In this document: piece by piece, positions 56,755 through 64,000 of the stretch
How positions within the stretch are numbered: the first letter of the stretch is position 1
Layout of the letters: each line of letters opens with the position of its first letter
Source of the DNA: Phlebiopsis flavidoalba
Lineage: Eukaryota > Basidiomycota > Agaricomycetes > Polyporales > Phanerochaetaceae
DNA: 64,000 nt
Reading direction: 5' to 3'
Assembly (NCBI GenBank): GCA_035772785.1
Contig: JAOCPU010000012.1
Coordinates: forward strand, 248,001-312,000
The notes under the pieces: model-generated
What the model was told of the DNA's origin: nothing
Seen by the model: only the letters and a program-made list of their open reading frames with translations
Database searches by the model: none
Translations under genes and position numbers: made by a program

Positions 56755-58953
56755 CTATTCTTCGGCTTGACCAGAAACGATAACATCGTCTGCACGAAAT
56801 AATTAGTGTTAGGGAATTCAGAGATACGCAGAGCTGACGCACCAATTTTGAGCACGGCTCGCACAAGCTACGGGAGAACCCGGTCTTAGAATATATGTAG
56901 TTGGCAAGAAGGGGAAGACGCACCTGAGTAGCAAGCAGTATTGTTGCCTCTTCGAGATCAGTGGGTCGTATACGAACTGCTCCTTCATGTCTGGAGGAAA
57001 ATGTCCACGTTTAGCATATTTTCCCTCCTTCGGATGCAAGACTTACCATTGCTACCTCGGCCAAGGCAGTCAATGGCCGAGGGAGGAGGTTGCCTTCCTT
57101 CACTTGTCGACTCTTGACCTCCGCCAGAGTCTCGATTGGTGACAAGCCACTGTTCTCGCGCAGTGCGAGAGGGACGGCGTCAAGAGCTGAAGCAAATGCG
57201 CGCATAGCGTACTGCTCAATGCTTGGGGATCTCGTCGGCAGCTTTCGAGACTGCAAGCGAACAGCTGATCTCAGCAGCTCCTCCACCGTACACAACACGG
57301 TTGTCGACTACGAGGTTGCGGACAGCGCAGAGGGAGTCATGCAGAGCGCGCTTGGCCTCGTCAACAATCTGACGCCTCATTAGAACTGGTTCAAGCGAGA
57401 GTTGAAAAAAGGGAAGACAAACCATTTTGTTGCTACCACGGACAAACACTGTCACCGTGCGAGCGTTGGCACACTCCTCAATAACAAGCATTTTGTCTCT
57501 CGTTGTGCCAAAGGTGACTTCCCGTACGATGCCGGGCATGACCGAGCTTCTCCGCCGTTAGATCCTCGAAACGAGGCACAATGCGACCATTGGTAGCAAT
57601 GGCGATCAACTACAGAGGAAAGAAAATCGAAATCAGCGTACATTTTCACCCTGCGCTCGCCTTTCCGCTTACCTCAATTTCAGGGCCACCTACCCACCTC
57701 ACGGCAGGCAAGTCGTTCTGCATGAGCAAATGGTTTGCTTCATCATCGAAACCCCATTGACAGATAACCAAGTTCGCGCCAGTATCCTTTACACGCTTGA
57801 TCATGTCTTCGAACTTGCTCTTCTCGTATTCGCGGAGCTTCTTGTACTCTTCTACGCTGGTGATATCGAGTTTGTGCTTGGTCTTTGGTCGTGGAGGCTC
57901 GAACGGGCAGGTGAGGATTGCGATCTTGGCATCCTTGACGCTACTCGGCATTTTGTTGAATGCGACATGTCTTTGTCGACGAGTACGCCCTTGATGAGCT
58001 TGTGTCCGCAAGTGAGCCCCCAACCTTGCCAGTCCAGCCTTGATGAGTATCGAACGGTACGTCCTTCCGCTCCAGATCCGCGACGGCGAGGACCGCGTCG
58101 ACAGCAATTTGAGCAAATTGTTGGTGCTCTTTTGAAACACTGAGAACTGGTGTAAGCTATTGCAGGCTCCGAGACCTCAACACTTACATTTTGCTACCGA
58201 GGGAGGTCATGGCAGTCTTGAGTAAGTTTCGACGTATTTTCTGGAGTTGAATTCGTTACTTTGTCGGAGATCTTGTCCAGTTGTTCAACTGCAACAGCAC
58301 ATGCCCGGTCGAAGCCATCTGCTATACGGATGGGGTGGATGCCACGGTCGAGAAGTCTTCGCTTTGCTCGAGTAGCGCGCCGGCAAAGGGACTGTGACGG
58401 TCCCTCTGTCAAGAACACTGTACAATGTGTGATCAAAGTCAAACTCACCAACGACACCAGTTGTCCCATCGCCAATCTCGTCGTCCTGACTCTTCGACAA
58501 TTGCACCAAAAGCTTTGCAATCTGGTGCTCGTACACCTCCATTTGGCTGAGAATTGTCGCACCATCGTTTGTTACGGTGATCTCGCCGGCGGGTGAAATG
58601 AGAATCTTGTCGAGACCTGTGCATGGCGCGTAGCAGAGGTCTTGTGTGTGTATGCATCGATGCGATTCACCTCGTGGGCCGAGGGATGTTCTTATGATGT
58701 TTTGACACAGTCCGTGCAGCCAGTATATGCGACTAGAGATGTCACTAGATGTAAAATTCGCGTCTTTGACAGAGCTTTCAATGTGACACACCTTGATGGC
58801 CTCGATACCATGACTTCGCGTCTTTCTAGCTTGTTCGCGAAGGATAATGAACGGGCGGCCATACTATACGTCGTTGAGTATCATATTGTATAAGATACCA
58901 GTGGAATCTTAGCAAACCTCGTCCGTTGCATACATAGCCTGTGGTTCAGCCAT
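56755..58953 (-). CDS. CCT5: Chaperonin TCP-1 epsilon subunit
   Basis: One of eight subunits of the cytosolic CCT/TRiC ring that folds actin, tubulin and other proteins. The start at 58953 gives [12 protein letters not shown], then [63 protein letters not shown] (ATP-binding GDGTT motif), [130 protein letters not shown] and [10 protein letters not shown] before a TAG at 56755-56757. About eight short introns. At least six single-base breaks occur at invariant positions (for example before LDRGIHP near 58360 and within ADTKLIKG near 58005), plus an extra codon in MEVxEHQIA. Such damage in an essential gene points to consensus errors or a second, decayed copy. Confidence 0.95.
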
Positions 58954-59428
58954 TTTGGAGGTACGCAAGGTAAATGGTGTGCGCTCACAGACGCCCATCA
59001 ACCTCTGAATCTGCGTCACGCAGTGTGACAGACGTTGTGTCACGGTCACTCATTCTACCAGATGGTCTGGGCGACAGTGTACACACATTGACATGGGATG
59101 TCATTCGAGAAGAACTTCGATAAGATGGCTACTTAATAGGGTATCTAGCTGTGTCTTTACACCAATATCAACGTGCCAAAAGTGATCAATGTCACGCGTT
59201 TTAATCATGAATGAAGTCATTGTCGCGTATGGGGTAAAATTGAGAGGTATCTTCTTTAATTTCTTCATCTGCATGATACATATTGCGCGTATGCGTATGC
59301 TGTATGTACGATACTATATGACACCGACGCCGCAACAAGAGTCCGAGTGTGAGAGGGTGATCACTGTGTAAACAGTCAGTACTGTATGATAGCGGCTGTC
59401 AAGCGCGAGGAGCTAGAGGGACGACTAC
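58954..59428. other. Intergenic region, CCT5 5' / PP2A 3'
   Basis: Holds the CCT5 promoter and the PP2A 3' end. No gene is seen. A near-palindrome around TGTGACAGACGTTGTGTCACGGTCAC (about 59029-59050) could be a regulatory site, without further support. Confidence 0.4.
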
Positions 59429-60807
59429 TCACAAGGAAATAATCCGGTACACGTTCGAGAAACAAGAGGCTCGCCGGCTCGCGGCGCGGGATCGAATTGT
59501 AGGCTATGAAAGGAAATACGATGACATCAATACAGCATGCATGTAAAGCTCCACAGTCCCACGTACAAGCTGTAGGATAATTTTTCATCAATTTCCATGA
59601 TTGCTGCTTGGTTGCCGCAGCGGTAGCAGTAGTTTGGTGCCGAGAATATAGTTTACCCAACATTGCGGTCCTGACCCCAATTGTAACCTATGACAACGCC
59701 TTTATGAGTGGACGCGTCCAGACCTCCTGTGCAAATGGCTTGCCTTCCATCACCAAACTGATGCGCACGCGCAACCAAAGTCACCCATTTGGTGTGATTG
59801 AAGGCCTCGCTGATGTCTTGGCCGAAGGTGTAGCCAGCACCTCGCGGTGATATTCCCCAACCGCAGTCGGTCGTCGGGATCCGACCATAGCAGATCACAC
59901 ATCGGACCTTTCGTGGGCACCTCTTGTACATACGGTCAATAGACCGTACGTGGTCTAGGGTATCTATGGATGGTTGAAAGACACCTCCGTGAGGGCAGAA
60001 GATCTAAGAAGCAAGAGGGCATGTCCAGCGGGGCCCGGTCAGTAAAAGCGAGTCGGTAAAGAAGGGGTCAAGACTGACTTGATTCTCGATGAGAGCGGTG
60101 AGGGGAGGTAGTCGAAGAGATCGGTAAAGTATCTCCAAACGTTCGCGTTGCCATATTTCCGCAAGCATTCACCGTCATAGAAGCCGTATACTTGAGTAAT
60201 CTGTCGCGATTCGTGTTGGCCTCGAAGGATTGTTTCACTCTGTGTCGCGGTAGCGCAGCTTGAGAGCCAACAGAGCATAGGGTCACCGTCTGTCCACAGA
60301 GTAATAATCCTCTGTCGACGTAATCACCCATGAAGAGGTAGTTGGTGTCGGGTGAGTTGCCTTACCTGGATATGGCGGAAGAGTTCAGAGAGATCATGCT
60401 ACATATTTCCAGAAGTTTATGTGCAAGGTGTCAAAGGGGGTTGTGACGATGAGTCGACGGTGCGAGAGAAGAGGAGCCACGACGCACGAATTGACCATGT
60501 ATATCGTCCCCACAATACAGTCACAGGACAGCATCTGACGGATTTGGACGTTTGATTGCTTCCTCCATTAGGATTTTCCCGCGTCTAGAATCAAGTAGGA
60601 ACATGGTGAGTACATTTCGTAACACCACACACAGCCGAACCTCCGCCACCCTACAGACGGAGGAGGGTGGCGTCTGGTCTTATCGGAGGAAGAATCGCGC
60701 GAGTGTTATGCACCTTGTCGTGCAAAAGTTTCTTGACATGCTGCTTCTGAGAGCTGCTTGCATATGACTTAACTGCGCAATCCAGACCATCTACTCTCGT
60801 GCTCCAT
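59429..60807 (-). CDS. PPH21/PPH22 type: Protein phosphatase 2A catalytic subunit
   Basis: Metal-dependent Ser/Thr phosphatase. Starting at the ATG at 60807, the pieces read MEHE, VDGWIAQLS-like, CKQLSEA, VKKLL, EILMEEA, PVTV then a GDxIHGQF region, [101 protein letters not shown] and C-terminal PDYFL, the tail that is methylated in PP2A and that separates it from PP1 and PP4-like forms. The catalytic RGNHE reads RGQHE here, and GDIHG has an extra codon. About a dozen one-base breaks occur over some 930 coding bases. The stop at 59429-59431 follows PDYFL only if one extra T is removed. Divergent from eIF1A. Confidence 0.94.
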
Positions 60808-61131
60808 AATGTTTTCAGTAGTCGGAGAGAATGTGTTTGGTAAATTGTAGGGCAGGGTGGAATGATGCGCGTGTTGTTGGCTTAACCAGGCTTGCGAATA
60901 GTGCGTGACCCCCGCCAGGGCCCAGTCGTCACACTGCGTCACCAAGGATCACAGGTGTGAGGCGTGACGCGTTGCATGCGTCCCAACTGGGCCCGCTTTG
61001 AGTCCAGTCGAGTCTGCTTAGTCTACATACACTTACACTCTCTGTTGAATAGGTACATAAACCTGCTCTCTTCTGCTTGCGTCTGACTTGCGATTTTTAT
61101 ACACACTTTCAACTGTCGACAGCTCTAGATA
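60808..61131. promoter_or_regulatory. Shared divergent promoter, PP2A / eIF1A
   Basis: The 324 bases between two divergently transcribed housekeeping start codons contain repeated TGACGC/GCGTCA-like half sites (GTGTGAGGCGTGACGCGTTG near 60957-60976 and CACTGCGTCACCAAGG near 60932-60947). A CT-rich stretch (ACTTACACTCTCTG, about 61030) precedes the eIF1A start. Function is inferred from position. Confidence 0.5.
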
Positions 61132-61857
61132 ATGCCGAAGGCGAGTACATCGCCATCGATGGTCGCTTTTATACGATTCTAATCGTGTATTCGACTTCAC
61201 AGAATACAGGGAAAGGTTAGCCCAGGAGCTGTCGCCTTGGCTGCGTGCCACGTAAACTTATTCCTTCTTGCTACTTGTCTACTCCCGCCAGGGTGGTAAA
61301 GAACAGGAGACGTGGAAAGAACGAGAACGAAGGCGACAAGCGCGAGCTCGTTTTTCCGTGAGGATGGTCAGGAATACAGCCCAGGTTCCTCATAAGATGC
61401 TTGGCAATGGTCGTCTAGCAGGCTCATGCATTCGACGGCGAGAAGCGGTTAGGCGCATATCCGCGGCAAAATGAGGAAGAAAGTGCGTCATTATTGTCTA
61501 CGAGGCCTAGCCCACCAGCCGACGATTTTTCGTTCTTCTAGGTCTGGATAAACCACAGGAGATATCATTCTCCCTCTTGTCACTGCGTGAATTCCCAGGA
61601 CGACAAGGCAGATGTCATTGTCAAGTACACCGCAGTACTGAGGCTCGTAGTCGTACGTCATCCCTCATCTTCCCCAGTGGGGCTGTGCGCGTATTGATAT
61701 GATGCGGCGGCCGCAGTTAAAGGCATACGGCGAACTGCCAGAGAACGCTAGCGTGATCAACGAGACCTGAGAACTTTTGGCGAAGAAGAATGCGAAGTGT
61801 ACGTTCGAATTCGGCGACGATGGTACGACGAAGAGGTCGACATCGACGACATTCTAA
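61132..61857 (+). CDS. TIF11: Translation initiation factor eIF1A
   Basis: Small ribosomal-subunit factor that with eIF1 promotes scanning and start-codon choice. Exons give MPK, NTGKG, then (with one extra A) GKNRRRGKNENE and GDKRELVF, EDGQEY, KMLGNGRL, the FDGEKRL loop, the IRGKMRKKV strand, VWI, QDDKADVIVKYTA and LKAYGELPENAS. The acidic tail (FEFGDDG, EEVDIDDI) ends at a TAA at 61855-61857. The basic N-terminus, OB-fold strands and DIDDI-type tail together are diagnostic. Exon 1 is only nine bases (ATGCCGAAG) and its intron would start with GC (GCGAGT) rather than GT. The second intron is GTTAGC..CCAG and the last one ends GCCGCAG at about 61716. At least five one-base breaks occur. Length is close to the usual 140-150 residues. 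Confidence 0.92.
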
Positions 61858-62367
61858 TTTCTCTTCACGCGTGGGACTCGTATCTGTATCCCTATTCATG
61901 ATATTGGTACGGCTTCGGACTTTCGGGGATCTCAATATCGAGGTACTGATCGAATTCCTATAGTAATGTTGTAATCCTTCTGCTATCCCTATTCTCGCAT
62001 GTTATTTGTCTCATTTTTTCAGACGATGGCAGTATCTTTTACGTTACGTTCATCGTTGATATTTCCGCTGCTTCGTTCTGTTGTTAAATCTCAACCAATC
62101 CAGTTTCATCCCATCGAAATCAGTTCGAAACCCTGTCGCACTATCGACGTGCTTGTTCATATGAGAGAAGTCATGCAAGGAGGCTCTCGCGCGCTATGAG
62201 GTGAACAGATACTGGACGAGTACACATTAATGACACAAGAACTAAAAACACAGCACTTATCATTAAGATACAACGAAATGATGCAAGCGGACAATATGGT
62301 GGTGCGGGGGAATCATAGCTTGAGGTATAAGCAAATTAGGAGAAAGTGTCGTTTTCGGTTTGGTTAT
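61858..62367. terminator. Convergent 3' region, eIF1A / coiled-coil gene
   Basis: Holds the 3' ends of two convergent genes. No gene or repeat was recognised; a plus-strand frame of 66 codons at 61999-62199 has no motif. Polyadenylation sites cannot be fixed. Confidence 0.35.
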
Positions 62368-64000
62368 TTAGCCTGCAAAAACGCCAAAGTTTGAGGAGTC
62401 AACCATGACCTTCGGCTTGATGAGGAGATTTCGATTTATGCGTGCTCCGCGGAGTCTCGATGCTTGCGTTTGAGCTAGTTGCCCGCTGAAAGCCATTAGG
62501 TGCTTCAATGTTTGTTTATGTGTCGTTCCTCGCTCCGAGAACGACCTTCCTCCGAGTGAAGTAGCTAACGACTCGTCCACAATCTCCACCTTCTTGACGA
62601 AAGCCAGTCCGAGCTCTATGGTGCAGAGTACGTTCCCACTGTCATGTTCCTCTCCAGGCTCCTCGAACACACTCTCCATGGTTTTGTGGTCGAACGCCGT
62701 TGCCCCAGGAATGCTCAGGGTAAGACTTCCTTGTTTCGGCGTCGACGGACTGAGTGGAACACCAGTTGGTGGTTATGACGACGACCTCGAACGTCGAGCT
62801 CATCACATGTTCGCGGAAGGCTGTGGCTAGCTTCGACGCGCGTCGGTGTCGACAATACTAGCGAGTTTGGAGCCGAATGCTTCGAGCATCGGGCTTGTGT
62901 GTACAGATTTTCGGTCCTCGCTCCCTGGGCAAGAGCCATGATAGCTATTATTCCGCGGATGTTGTCGCCAATGTGGGACTCGATATCCACAAGCTTCGTA
63001 CCCGAGGACTTTGGTAGAATCGACTGCGCAATGCGGGGGATACAGGAGTCTCTGGGGGAGTGACTGGCGTGGGAGGATGAACATGACGGTTGGTACCAGA
63101 ACACGAAGCAACCAGATAGGCTTTCAGATGGGAGTGAGTAAGGGCTCGCCAGCGGGACGCTGTCGTCACCTGCGTCGTTTCTGAAAGCAGCGCACGATCA
63201 GGCCGAGATTGGTCAAAGCAGACACTCATCACGTACCCAACAGCTTGAATGCGCCGAAATAGTATCGATAAAAATCTGCTGGTGTCCTCGGATGGGGCAC
63301 CGAAGCAAAAAGCAGAGACTATCCTGCCCACGAAGGCAACCTCCCATGCTTGGATAGCATACTGACACAAAGATAGGATCTTCGCTATGATGCAGCTCCT
63401 CCAGCAGCTGCCACCGTGAGTCCCCGCACTCCTAGCGCAGGATGCAAGCATATTACGGTGCCGACTGTGCGAGCAGTGTCGAATCTCTTGGTAAACGAGG
63501 GGCCTGAAAACCGGTCCACTATCGATGCGGAGAGTTGGATGATCTCTGAGTTGAGATCGCAAGTGGCGGCCTGCACGAGCTGAGCACCAGACAAGTCGTC
63601 GGTCTTCGTTAGAAATGCCCTTAGCGAGGACACCTCTTCGAACGGTTCGTTCGCGAAGACTCTGTTGAACTGAAGCATGTAGGCTACGAAGACTGTCGTA
63701 GGACTGCCGCAGTTGGGGTCGGGGGATGGTGGCGGCGGCGCGGGCAGCTTGCGACATCGTCACCTGTGCATCCTTCAAGCTCGCCTCGAGGTCGCTAACC
63801 CTTTTCCTCAACTCTTCATATCTCCCTACGTAGTCGCAAAAACCTCTTCTCGCTCCCTCTCTCTCTCAACGTCCTTTCTTTGCTCCCGTCTGTTGGAGTG
63901 CCATTCCGCTTCGGGAGGCTGGGGCCGCCGAGGCTGCTGTTGGGATCTGCTGGAGGTCGACAGGGTGCGAGTATGGAAAAGCGTAAGGTCTCTCGGCAAG
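62368..64000 (-). CDS. Hypothetical basidiomycete coiled-coil protein, 5' end off the window
   Basis: The N-terminal part at the right edge is charged (QPPEAEWHSNRREQRKDVER) and continues as YEELRKRVSDLEASLKDAQV, a likely coiled coil. It is followed by ARAAATIPRPQLRQSYDSLR, EVFANEPFEEVSSLRAFLTK, LVQAATCDLNSEIIQLSAS, QYAIQAWEVAF, SRWRALTHSHLKAYL, DDNIRGIIAIMALAQGARTE-like, and a C-terminal FEEPGEEHDSGNVLCTIELG, ending RNLLIKPKVMVDS..FGVFAG at a stop at 62368-62370. This layout (coiled coil, WRALTRTHL-type core, short LKPKV tail) is common in unnamed proteins of mushroom-forming fungi; no function is known to me. Frame breaks occur near 63820, 63640, 63400 and 62960. It appears intronless or nearly so. 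Confidence 0.7.

Noticed and set aside
62948..63811. 287-codon minus-strand frame
   Set aside because: Only its first 50 or so residues and a few inner pieces are in the true frame of the coiled-coil gene; the rest is a shifted reading.

Overview
The window is nuclear DNA of a filamentous basidiomycete, most likely an Agaricomycete. The signs are many short (about 45-70 bp) GT..AG introns, fungal housekeeping genes, a Plavaka-type transposase, a fungal TET/JBP-like dioxygenase and a multicopy F-box-like family. A Ceratobasidiaceae-like (Rhizoctonia group) origin is only a guess.

The left three quarters (1-47.6 kb) are accessory and repeat-rich. A unit of about 9.1 kb holds an unrecognised segment, a plus-strand F-box-like gene, a minus-strand ORF built on a minisatellite, and a minus-strand PHO84-type phosphate transporter. 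It is present twice in full (5.8-13.1 kb and 14.9-22 kb), and the transporter 5' end of a third copy lies at 1-760. All copies carry frameshifts. Between the first and second transporter copies sit three repeats: a GC-rich element, a 2.5 kb element with about 0.56 kb inverted arms, and a 497 bp TA-flanked MITE. From 22 to 30 kb there is little recognisable coding: a decayed F-box copy (26.4-27.8 kb) lies between two diverged direct repeats.

From 31 to 45.3 kb all genes lie on the minus strand: an unrecognised multi-exon gene, a TET/JBP-like 2-oxoglutarate/Fe(II) dioxygenase (35.0-36.7 kb), a Plavaka transposase (38.1-42.1 kb) and the best-preserved F-box-like gene (43.6-45.3 kb). A 607 bp hAT-type MITE with a perfect 8 bp target duplication lies at 46.98-47.59 kb, near the edge of the accessory part.

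The right quarter (47.9-64 kb) is dense housekeeping DNA: a full-length ABC-B/Ste6-type transporter, cis-prenyltransferase RER2, a Sec14-like CRAL-TRIO protein, chaperonin subunit CCT5, the PP2A catalytic subunit, eIF1A, and a hypothetical coiled-coil protein running off the right end.

Reading frames of even the most conserved genes (CCT5, PP2A, eIF1A) are interrupted by single-base insertions and deletions. Broken frames here are therefore not by themselves proof of pseudogenes; consensus error is a serious alternative. Coordinates of spliced genes run from start to stop and include introns.
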